Positions 17,114 through 24,782 of a DNA stretch of 64,000 bases are shown piece after piece. The stretch lies in contig NZ_JAAGPD010000015.1 of NCBI RefSeq assembly GCF_017104565.1, positions 1 through 64,000 of the forward strand, in the 5' to 3' direction. The position numbers and the translations under genes are program-made. How positions within the stretch are numbered: position 1 is the first letter of the stretch; each line of letters starts with the position of its first letter. This DNA is from Paraburkholderia sp. Tr-20389 (GTDB lineage: Bacteria > Pseudomonadota > Gammaproteobacteria > Burkholderiales > Burkholderiaceae). Below the pieces are notes generated by a model that was given only the letters and a program-made list of their open reading frames with translations, did not search any database and was not told the origin of the DNA.

Positions 17114-20100
17114 GACGCGCTCCTCAGATGCGCGACGAGCGGCTTGAAGACCACCACCGCCAACGTGCCGAACGGTTCGTCGAGCGTCAGCGACGCACCG
17201 CGATACGCGATGCGCAGCGCCGCGTCGTCGGATTCGCCGCGCACGCGGTCGCTCATCCATGCGCCCTGCGCAGCGGAGTCGCTGTCGCTGATCTTCGTCC
17301 ATGCGCTCTTCGGGAAGAAGCGCAGCGGCAATGCGCGCCCGGCGCGGAACAGCGCGGCAAGCGTGGCGAGTTGCTCGAACGGACGCTCGACGGCCGTGAG
17401 TTCGAACGACTCTCCGCTTGCGTGCCATACGGTGCGGCGCGGGCCGTCCGGCAGCGCCGCGCAATAGACGAGATGCGACAGCCATGCGGACAGATAGTCG
17501 CGTGCGGTCGGCTTCGCGTAACGGAACACCACCTGCCCTGTCGGCGTCAACAGATTGAGCGTGCCCTGCAATTGCAATGGACCTTCCGACCTCTCGCGCA
17601 GTACGTCGTCGTAGCGGCCGAACAGCGCGACATCGCCCGTGTCGGGCCAGCGTGCATCGATATCGAGCGTGAACGGCAGGCGCGTGACGCCCGACGCCAC
17701 TTCGCGCCGCACGCGATCCGCAAGCCCGCGCAGCGCCGAGAGTTCGCGTGTGCGCCACACCGCGCCCGTCGCGCCGCCCGGCATCTCGGGGCTGGCTTCG
17801 GCGACGCGGCGCACGCGTTCGAGCGCTTCGCTGTCGAAACCGGTGTCGAGCAGCGCGGGGAGCAGTCGCTCGGCCAGCGCATCGCGGCTCGCGTAGTCGA
17901 GTTCGAACGGCTCCATGTCGAGCAGTTCGCCCTGCGCATCGGACAGTACGATACCGAGCCGGTCACGCAGCAACGCGCGCGCGGGATGCCGCCAGAAGCG
18001 CTGGAAGTCGTCGAAGGCGACGGGTTCGTCCGGCTCGGCGGGCAGCGGCGCGGCGAAGAACGGCGCGACCGGCGCACTCGACGGTTCGGCAAGCAACGCG
18101 GCAAGCTCGGCACGGTCGGCGTCGTAACTGAACAATGCGCTTTTCGGGTTGAAGTAGTCGGACGCGAACGGCTGCAACGGATGCTCGACGATGAATGCGC
18201 GTCGCGCGGCGTCGAGTTCGGCAGGCGACGCGTCTTCCGCCGACGACACGCGCGCCAGATGATCGAGCAGTTCGTCGACGAGCGCGGCGGGCGGCAACGG
18301 CGCGTTGTCGCGAATGCTGCGCCCCGTGTAAGCGATCAACAGCCGATCTTGCGCGGCCAGCAGCAGGTCCAGAAACAGATTGCGTTCGTCGTCGCGCCGC
18401 TGACGATCGCCCGCCTTGCCAAAGCCGGCCATCAGATCGAACTCGTCGGCACGCGCGAGGCTCGGCAACACACCGTCGTCCATGCCGAGCATGCACACCA
18501 CTCTAAACGGCAAACCGCGCAAGCTGGTCAGCGACGAGAACGTGACGCTGCCCCACGGCACGCCGCCGCGCGCGGGATCGTCGAGTGCTTCGGCGAGCGC
18601 CGTACGCACCACGGCCGCCGGCATCGGCAGGTGCTCAGCGCCCGCGCGCATCGCTTCGCTCATCGTGTCGACGGCATCGCGCACGGTGGCAAGGCTGTCC
18701 GCGAAGTCGACGCCGCCGTCGAAACAGCGGCCCAGCACTTCGAGCAACAGCTGTGTCCACTCGACGGGCGACAAGTCGTCCGCGCAGCGCCGCGCGAACG
18801 CATCGACGTCGTCGACGAAACTCGCGAGCCGGCCGAGCAGTTCCGCATCCGATCCATCCGCGCCCTCGACGGGCAGCCACGCATCCACGGGCGCGCCGCC
18901 TTCGGGCATCGCGTAGCCGAGAAAGAGCCGCGTGAGCGCGTCGGCGAATGTGTGGCGCGCGACGGGAACCGCGCTGTCGGCGGCGGGCGCCGGTGTGAGA
19001 CCACGTCGCGCGCCCGCTGCCGCGAGCCATGCCTGCACGTCTTCGAGCGCCGCTGCGTCGATGCCATAGCGGGCGGCGATGGCATCGACTCGCAGCCATT
19101 CGATCAGCTCCGGCGCGCCGACATTGCGCTCGGGCAGCGCGAGCCAGTCGAGCAGCACGCGCGCCACGGGGTTCGCCTGCGAAGGCGGCAAGCCCGTGAT
19201 CCGGTATGGAATGCGGCGCGTGTCGCCCGCCGGCGACGTGCCGAACACGGCATCGATCAGCGGGCCGGCCGCGCCGAGATCGGGTAGCGTGACGAGCACA
19301 TCGGCGGGCTGCAGATCGTCGAACTCGTCGAACCAGCCGAGCAGGCGATCGTGCAGCACTTCGAGCTGACGCGCGAGGCTATGGCAGACATGCACTTCGA
19401 TGCCGCGTTCGTCGGGCGGCGTGCCGAGATCGCGCTCGTCGCGCAGATCGAGCATCGCGTTCTGCACGGCCGCGAGCCAGCTCGGCGCGGCGTTCCCGGC
19501 GAAATACGAGGCCTCGGCCGACGCCGCGCTTTCCGTCAGTTCGTGCAGCATGTGCAGCTGCGCCTGCGTCTGCCGGCCCCATTCGGCGAGCAGCGGATGA
19601 CCGACTTCCTGATAGTCGAGCTGGCCCGCCGCATCGAGCGCTTCGACGCGCCCTGCGCTGACGATATCGAACCAGAATTCGCGGCACGGATTCATCGCGT
19701 ACAGACGCACGTCGATCCAGCGCGACAGCTCGCGCAGCAACGCGATGTGCAAAGGCGGCATGGTCGGCAGCGCGAACACGCTCACCGACTCGGGCCATTC
19801 GGCGCGCGCGATCGTGTCGAGATCGAACGATCGCACTTCGTCGAGAAAGCGATAGGCGGGCGGCGTGGCCGCGTCCGACGCATGCGCGCTACCCGCGACT
19901 TCGCCGAGCAGCGTGCGCCACAGCGCGCCCTGCCAGCGCTCGTCTTCGCGCTCGGCGGCGCTCGCGCCCGTCAGACGCGGGCCCGTGTCGCCGACCGCGC
20001 CGCTCGCGAAGATCGAACCGCCCTTCTGCCATTGCAACAGCCATTCGGGACGATAGGTCAGATAGTGGTCGAGTACCGTCGCGACGCGACGCGCGAGTTC

Positions 20101-20475
20101 GTAGCGCATCGGCGGATCGGCGGCGTCGAGGTAGCTGCGCAGACGCGGCGAAGCGTTCCACGGACGCGCTTCGTCCGCGTCGCCGAGCAGACGGTAGCAG
20201 CGCCACACCAGCCGGTCCGGCGCGAACGGCGAACGCGGCGGCACGTCGATCACGCCGCCGATCTGCGCCCACAGCCATTGCGCGAGATAGCCGAAGTGGA
20301 TGTTCGCGCACACGCCCTGGCGCGCGGCGATATCGAGTTCGAGGCGCCGCCGCACGGCCGCGCTCGGCACGATCACAGGTTGCGCCGTCCACGGACTGGA
20401 AGGCGTCTGCCCGAGCCCGTCGAGCAGCGCGCCGACGAGCACGTCGTACCGGTTCGAATAGACAATCTGGAGCAT
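17110..20475 (-). CDS. recC: Exodeoxyribonuclease V subunit gamma RecC
   Basis: The 1121-residue RecC subunit, first gene of a recC-recB-recD operon. It starts MLQIVYSNRYDVLVGALLDG, matching the usual RecC opening, and contains VIVPSAAVRRRLELDIA, ICANIHFGYL-type sequence and VTFSSLTSLRGLPFRVVCML plus GMDDGVLP. RecC has inactivated helicase and nuclease folds and reads Chi. The ATG at 20475 is chosen on family N-terminus; an upstream extension to 20592 is not conserved. The 208-bp region to the divergent FUSC gene should carry both promoters. Confidence 0.95.
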   Translation of the reverse strand: MLQIVYSNRYDVLVGALLDGLGQTPSSPWTAQPVIVPSAAVRRRLELDIAARQGVCANIHFGYLAQWLWAQIGGVIDVPPRSPFAPDRLVWRCYRLLGDADEARPWNASPRLRSYLDAADPPMRYELARRVATVLDHYLTYRPEWLLQWQKGGSIFASGAVGDTGPRLTGASAAEREDERWQGALWRTLLGEVAGSAHASDAATPPAYRFLDEVRSFDLDTIARAEWPESVSVFALPTMPPLHIALLRELSRWIDVRLYAMNPCREFWFDIVSAGRVEALDAAGQLDYQEVGHPLLAEWGRQTQAQLHMLHELTESAASAEASYFAGNAAPSWLAAVQNAMLDLRDERDLGTPPDERGIEVHVCHSLARQLEVLHDRLLGWFDEFDDLQPADVLVTLPDLGAAGPLIDAVFGTSPAGDTRRIPYRITGLPPSQANPVARVLLDWLALPERNVGAPELIEWLRVDAIAARYGIDAAALEDVQAWLAAAGARRGLTPAPAADSAVPVARHTFADALTRLFLGYAMPEGGAPVDAWLPVEGADGSDAELLGRLASFVDDVDAFARRCADDLSPVEWTQLLLEVLGRCFDGGVDFADSLATVRDAVDTMSEAMRAGAEHLPMPAAVVRTALAEALDDPARGGVPWGSVTFSSLTSLRGLPFRVVCMLGMDDGVLPSLARADEFDLMAGFGKAGDRQRRDDERNLFLDLLLAAQDRLLIAYTGRSIRDNAPLPPAALVDELLDHLARVSSAEDASPAELDAARRAFIVEHPLQPFASDYFNPKSALFSYDADRAELAALLAEPSSAPVAPFFAAPLPAEPDEPVAFDDFQRFWRHPARALLRDRLGIVLSDAQGELLDMEPFELDYASRDALAERLLPALLDTGFDSEALERVRRVAEASPEMPGGATGAVWRTRELSALRGLADRVRREVASGVTRLPFTLDIDARWPDTGDVALFGRYDDVLRERSEGPLQLQGTLNLLTPTGQVVFRYAKPTARDYLSAWLSHLVYCAALPDGPRRTVWHASGESFELTAVERPFEQLATLAALFRAGRALPLRFFPKSAWTKISDSDSAAQGAWMSDRVRGESDDAALRIAYRGASLTLDEPFGTLAVVVFKPLVAHLRSAS

Positions 20476-20683
20476 GGATCGCGCGTTCAGGCGGCGCCGC
20501 GCTTGCGCGCGGGCCGTGCGGAAATTCGATGCGACAGCATAGCAAACGCGTTCGCCGTCACGCACCCTGGCCATCCGGCAGATGGTCCGCATAGGGGCAA
20601 ATCAGTTAGACTCGACGGCAGTTCGAGGCATGAACAGGCCCGGCTGCTTCATCAACATATGGACACGAGACACCAGGCGGTCG

Positions 20684-23104
20684 ATGCGCTATTCAGTCGA
20701 AATCAAAAAGTTTCTGTATAGCCAGTACTTCTACGGCGGCTTGCGCATTGCAGTGGGCGTGTCGCTGCCCGCCATCCTTTGCCTGATCGTCTTTCACAAC
20801 CGGGAACTCGGCTTCACGATCGCGACGGGCGCGCTCGGCGCGTGCGCCGTCGACATGCCCGGCCCGCTCAAATACAAACACAACGAAATGCTCGCGTGCA
20901 GCGTGATCGGCTTTCTCGCCGCGCTCGCTACGGGCCTCGCGACGGTCAACCCGGTCGCGCTGTGGTGCACCGTCGTGCCGCTCACGTTCGTGCTGTCGCT
21001 GATCGTCGTCTACGGCAACCGCTGGCCGCAGATCAGCTTCGCGACGCTGTTCATGATGATCATGACGCTCGAAGAGCATTTCACGCCGCTGCAGGCGCTC
21101 GTCAACGCGTCGTGGATGCTCGTGGGCGGCCTGTGGTTCACGTACTGGTCGACCTTCGTGAGCCACTGGATGATGTACCGGATCGAGCAGCAGGCGCTTG
21201 CCGAAAGCGTGTTCGCGCTGGCCGACTACCTGCTCGCGCGCGCCGACTTCTTCGATCTCGACAACGATCTCGACGAGTGCTATCGCAACCTCGTCGCAAA
21301 ACAGATCGCGGCCGTGGCCATGCAGGACGCCGCGCGCGACATCGTGCTGCGCAACCTGCCGAAGCTGAAGAGCGGACGGCTCCAGCCGCGCCGGGCGACG
21401 CTATTCAACCTGTTCATCCATATCGTCGATCTGCATGAGCAGTTCGTCGGCGCGCATACCGACTACCCGCTCGTGCGCAATACCTTCGGCGGCTCGGATC
21501 TGCTGATCTTCTATCGCGACCTGATCCGCAAGGCGGCGGCCGATCTCGAAGACATCGGTCTCGCGGTGCTGCAGAACGAGCCGCCGCGTGCACGCATCAA
21601 CGTGAAGGCGGAACTGCGCGCAATCGAATATGAAATCGAGCAGATGCGCAAGCAGGAGTTGCCGAAGAAGCACCCCGAAGCCTACTCGACCATTTCCGCT
21701 TCGTTCCGGCGCGTGTGGAGCGCGACGCGGCTCATCGAGCGGATGCGCAAGAACCTCGCGAACGAGGAAAGCACGAAGGAAACCGATCTGCGCATCGATC
21801 AGGCGCTGACGCGTTTCGTGTCCAGCCGCCGTGTGCCGTTCGGCTCGATCTTCTCGAACCTGACGATGGCCTCGCCGAGCTTCCGGCATGCGCTGCGCGT
21901 GACGATCGCCGTCGCGGTCGGCTTCTGGCTCGGGCGTCTGCTGCCGCTCACCAACGCCTACTGGATCGTGATGACGACCGTCATCATTCTGAAACCCGGC
22001 TACTCGCTGACCAAGCAGCGCAACGGGCAGCGTATCGTCGGCACGCTGATCGGCTGCGCGGCGAGCATCGCGCTGATCATGAGCGTGAAGTCGCCGCATC
22101 TGCTCATCGTCGTGATGTTCGCGTCGATGGTGATGAGCTACAGCCTGCTGCTCTTCAACTACACCGCGAGCGTCGTGTTCACGTCGTCCTATGTGCTGCT
22201 GATGTTCCATCTGCTCGCGCCGGGCAGCCTGCATATCATCGGCGAGCGCGCGATCGACACCGTCGTCGGCTGCGCGATCGCGATCGCCGCGAGCCACCTG
22301 TTCCCGTACTGGGAATATCGGCTGATGGGCAAGCTCGTCGACGACATGATCGCGGCGATGCGCAGCTATCTGGAAGCGAGCTGGTGGTGGGGAGGCAAGC
22401 CGGCCGCAGCAGCAGCGGTGATCACACCGTCCGCGCTGACGGAAGCGGCCGCGCTCGCGCCTGCCGTGGCCGTCGCGGAGGTAATGGCGAGCGGTGCGAA
22501 CGGGGTGGCGGAAGCAGCCGTGGCGGCGTCGGCAGCGGGTATCTCGATCAGCGCGACAGCCGCTGCGAAACCATCGGCGCCGACGCCCGCCGCCGCTGCC
22601 GCCGCGAGCGCGCTCGATCGCGACTACCGCTATCGGCTCGCGCGCAAGAACGTGCACGTCGCGTTCGCCAATCTCGGTCAGGCATTTCAACGGATGATGC
22701 TCGAGCCCAAGTCGGCGCAGAAGTTCGTGCCGGAACTGAACGACCTGCTGGTGCGCTCGCATGTGCTCGCGTCGCAGATCACGGCGGCGGCGCCGTTGCT
22801 GCGCACCTCGTCCCAGCAGATGGGCGGACCGTCGCATCAACCGCTGCAACGCGCGCTGACGCTGATCCGCGACAACCTCACGCACGCGGAGGAAGGCAAT
22901 CCGCCGCCTGCCGATCAGGTGGAGATTTCAAAACAGTTGACGCGCGAACTCGACACAATGGTCGTCGAGGCGGAACGCTCGCCCGACTATGCGCCCGATG
23001 CCGTGCATGAACTGAAGCTGCTTGCGCATCAGTGCAAGCAGATGCTGGCGGCGTCGTTCCAGATTCGCAAGGACGCGAGTGTGATCCGCCTGCCGGAGAA
23101 CTGA
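20684..23104 (+). CDS. FUSC/YccS-family inner-membrane protein
   Basis: The 806-residue protein has two clusters of transmembrane helices separated by a cytosolic region, the FUSC (fusaric-acid-resistance-like) and YccS/YhfK plan. The first cluster starts IAVGVSLPAILCLIVFHN; the second includes HALRVTIAVAVGFWLGRLL, YWIVMTTVIILKPGYSLTKQ and RIVGTLIGCAASIALIM. Members are putative aromatic-acid or drug exporters. An Ala-rich low-complexity insert of about 70 residues (about 571-642) separates the last helix from a final helical domain. The ATG at 20684 gives MRYSVEIKKFLYSQYFYGGL. Divergent from recC and convergent with the small gene ending at 23116. Confidence 0.9.
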   Translation: MRYSVEIKKFLYSQYFYGGLRIAVGVSLPAILCLIVFHNRELGFTIATGALGACAVDMPGPLKYKHNEMLACSVIGFLAALATGLATVNPVALWCTVVPLTFVLSLIVVYGNRWPQISFATLFMMIMTLEEHFTPLQALVNASWMLVGGLWFTYWSTFVSHWMMYRIEQQALAESVFALADYLLARADFFDLDNDLDECYRNLVAKQIAAVAMQDAARDIVLRNLPKLKSGRLQPRRATLFNLFIHIVDLHEQFVGAHTDYPLVRNTFGGSDLLIFYRDLIRKAAADLEDIGLAVLQNEPPRARINVKAELRAIEYEIEQMRKQELPKKHPEAYSTISASFRRVWSATRLIERMRKNLANEESTKETDLRIDQALTRFVSSRRVPFGSIFSNLTMASPSFRHALRVTIAVAVGFWLGRLLPLTNAYWIVMTTVIILKPGYSLTKQRNGQRIVGTLIGCAASIALIMSVKSPHLLIVVMFASMVMSYSLLLFNYTASVVFTSSYVLLMFHLLAPGSLHIIGERAIDTVVGCAIAIAASHLFPYWEYRLMGKLVDDMIAAMRSYLEASWWWGGKPAAAAAVITPSALTEAAALAPAVAVAEVMASGANGVAEAAVAASAAGISISATAAAKPSAPTPAAAAAASALDRDYRYRLARKNVHVAFANLGQAFQRMMLEPKSAQKFVPELNDLLVRSHVLASQITAAAPLLRTSSQQMGGPSHQPLQRALTLIRDNLTHAEEGNPPPADQVEISKQLTRELDTMVVEAERSPDYAPDAVHELKLLAHQCKQMLAASFQIRKDASVIRLPEN

Positions 23105-23115
23105 GACAGCCTCGC

Positions 23116-23322
23116 TTACTGCGACGCGCCCTTTGCAGCGTTGACGGCAGCCGCCGCTGAAGACGCCGCGGAAGCCACTGAATCGACGGCATTCTCGCGA
23201 TCGTATTCGCGCTTTTCCGTGATCGCGTTGTAGAGAATCGTTGCGATCACCAGCAACACGACAACGACGATAAACACGGCGACACCAAGCGTCGGGTTCT
23301 TTTTCTTGCGCGGATCATTCAT
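23116..23322 (-). CDS. Small single-pass membrane protein
   Basis: A 68-residue product: basic start MNDPRKKKNPTLG, one strong transmembrane helix (VAVFIVVVVLLVIATILYNA) and an acidic then Ala/Ser-rich tail (TEKREYDRENAVDSVASAAS). The ATG at 23322 is chosen because upstream residues are Arg/Pro-rich and overlap the preceding Lrp gene region. The basic side suggests the N-terminus stays in the cytoplasm. No family is recognised. It lies 124 bp downstream of the lrp-type gene on the same strand and may share its transcript. Confidence 0.68.
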   Translation of the reverse strand: MNDPRKKKNPTLGVAVFIVVVVLLVIATILYNAITEKREYDRENAVDSVASAASSAAAAVNAAKGASQ

Positions 23323-23446
23323 GAGTCGGGCTCTGCTCGCGGGTTGATTCGGCGGAGCGGGCATTCTACGCCGAAGCACCTTGCGCGCGGCTTGCAGTCC
23401 GCCACGCGCACGCGCGGTCCGACCGCGCAACGCCGCGTGAACGCCA

Positions 23447-23929
23447 TCAGCGGCTTTCCGCGACCACGGCCGCACGCACCGGCAATGCCGTCGAATACTT
23501 GATCTGCTCCATCGCGAAACTGGAACTGACGTCGTACAGCGGCACCGAACGAATCAGTTGCTTGTAGACGCGGTCGTAGTCGTCGATATCGGACACGACG
23601 ACGCGCAGCAGATAGTCGGTCTCGCCGCTCATCCGGTACACCTCGACTACTTCGGGAATGTCCTGCACCGCGCGCGTGAACGTCTGCGCCCAGGCTTCCG
23701 TGTGCTGGTTCGTGCGCACGGCGACGAACACGGTCGTGCCGACGCCCAGTTTGCGCGGATCGCACAGCGCGACCTGCGCGCGGATCACGCCCGCTTCCTT
23801 GAGCCGCTGAACCCGCTTCCAGCAGGGCGTCTGCGACAGGTTCACGCGCGCCGCGAGTTCCGCGATCGGCATCGTGGCGTCTTCCTGAAGCAGTTCGAGC
23901 AGCCGCCGATCAATGATGTCCATTCCCAT
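23447..23929 (-). CDS. Lrp/AsnC-family transcriptional regulator
   Basis: The 160-residue protein has an N-terminal helix-turn-helix (MDIIDRRLLELLQEDATMPI, then AELAARVNLSQTPCWKRVQR) and a C-terminal RAM ligand-binding domain (VFVAVRTNQHTEAW, VVEVYRMSGETDYLLRVVV). It likely binds an amino acid. The start at 23929 (or ATG 23923) is chosen on family N-terminus; an ATG at 24025 would add a Ser/Asn-rich segment overlapping the operator. A perfect match to the E. coli Lrp consensus lies 14 bp upstream, implying autoregulation. The gene is divergent from the cysteine-dioxygenase-like gene, its probable target. Confidence 0.94.
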   Translation of the reverse strand: MGMDIIDRRLLELLQEDATMPIAELAARVNLSQTPCWKRVQRLKEAGVIRAQVALCDPRKLGVGTTVFVAVRTNQHTEAWAQTFTRAVQDIPEVVEVYRMSGETDYLLRVVVSDIDDYDRVYKQLIRSVPLYDVSSSFAMEQIKYSTALPVRAAVVAESR

Positions 23930-23942
23930 CTTCCCACCCAGA

Positions 23943-23957
23943 TAGAAAATTATTCTA
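23943..23957. promoter_or_regulatory. Lrp-type operator
   Basis: TAGAAAATTATTCTA fits every position of the published E. coli Lrp consensus YAGHAWATTWTDCTR and is almost palindromic. It sits between the divergent Lrp-family gene (14 bp from its start) and the cysteine-dioxygenase-like gene. Confidence 0.65.
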
Positions 23958-23982
23958 TTTCTCGTCAAGACGGAGGAATTAT

Positions 23983-24015
23983 ATGAAAACTCTTTCTCCG
24001 CGCAAATCGGTATAA
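23983..24015 (+). CDS. Possible 10-residue leader peptide MKTLSPRKSV
   Basis: An ATG at 23983 follows GGAGG by 6 nt, one of the best ribosome-binding sites in the window, yet the frame closes after 10 codons (TAA 24013-24015). It lies 46 bp before the cysteine-dioxygenase-like start. It may be a leader peptide or a chance purine run. No attenuator hairpin was recognised between it and the gene. Confidence 0.3.
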   Translation: MKTLSPRKSV

Positions 24016-24061
24016 ATGAGGGCAATCCCGTTCTCGAAGAACAACATCAGCGGAGCCTTCC

Positions 24062-24694
24062 ATGAACCCTTCTACCGGCTTGAATACACGCGAATTCCCG
24101 ATGGCCGAATCGCTCGCTTTTCACTGCGCGATGCCCGCGCCGGGCGCGCTCGCGAGGCTGTGCAACGCCCTCGATGCCGCCTTCGACGCCTGCGCCGATG
24201 CGCTCGATCCGTCGCAGCATGCGTCGTTCGCCCGTGCGGTGCGCGCCGCGCTCGCCGAAGCGGCCGCCGATCCCGCGCTGCTCACGGATGCCCAGCGCGA
24301 AGCGTCTACCGCCTGCTACCGGCGCCATTTGCTTGCCGCCGATCCGGACGGCCGCTATGCGATCGCCGCGCTCGTCTGGATGCCCGGTCAGGCCAGTCCG
24401 ATTCACGCGCATCATACGTGGTGCGGCTATGCGGTCATCGACGGCACGTTGACGGAAACCCTGTACGACTGGCAAGCGGACGACGATTGTGCGACGCCCG
24501 TGCGCGAGCAGTCGCGCGAACCGGGCGCGGTGTCGTTCACGCGATCGGGCCGCACCTGCATCCACCGGCTCGGCAATGGCAGCGACTCCGCCGCTGTCTC
24601 GCTGCATATCTATGGCGTATCGGGCGAGCAGATCAGCACGCATGTGAACGACGTCGTGCGCCTCGCCGAGAACGTACAAGCCGTTCCTGCCTGA
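24062..24694 (+). CDS. Cysteine dioxygenase-family cupin (thiol dioxygenase)
   Basis: The 210-residue protein has the iron-binding triad of bacterial thiol dioxygenases: SPIHAHHTWCGYAVIDGTLT gives His 115 and His 117, and RTCIHRLGN gives His 168, with spacing as in cysteine dioxygenase and 3-mercaptopropionate dioxygenase. SLHIYG follows. It should oxidise a small thiol (cysteine or 3-mercaptopropionate) to the sulfinate. The start has GGAG 6 nt upstream. The divergent Lrp-family gene and its operator suggest control by cysteine or another amino acid. A shared terminator separates it from the convergent MscS gene. Confidence 0.88.
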   Translation: MNPSTGLNTREFPMAESLAFHCAMPAPGALARLCNALDAAFDACADALDPSQHASFARAVRAALAEAAADPALLTDAQREASTACYRRHLLAADPDGRYAIAALVWMPGQASPIHAHHTWCGYAVIDGTLTETLYDWQADDDCATPVREQSREPGAVSFTRSGRTCIHRLGNGSDSAAVSLHIYGVSGEQISTHVNDVVRLAENVQAVPA

Positions 24695-24723
24695 TTGCGC
24701 ATCCTTCCCGGCTGCATCAAACG

Positions 24724-24761
24724 AAAAGGCGTCACGCAGCATGACCGCGTGACGCCTTTTT
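24724..24761. terminator. Bidirectional intrinsic terminator
   Basis: A perfect 14-bp stem AAAAGGCGTCACGC/GCGTGACGCCTTTT with a 9-nt loop lies between convergent genes, with A and T runs suited to both directions. Confidence 0.9.
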
Positions 24762-24782
24762 CAATCTCGAAGCCTCATCTTT

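Noticed and set aside
14435-17467. A 1010-codon open frame on the plus strand
   Set aside because: It is antisense to recB and recC, Arg/His-rich and lacks any fold signature; the minus-strand frames carry clear helicase motifs. It is a by-product of high GC at third positions.
20440-20470. tRNA T-loop-like GGTTCGAAT
   Set aside because: It lies in recC coding sequence and no acceptor or anticodon stem can be built around it.
20475-20592. N-terminal extension of recC
   Set aside because: Residues before MLQIVYSNRYDVL are not part of RecC proteins; the internal ATG matches the family start.
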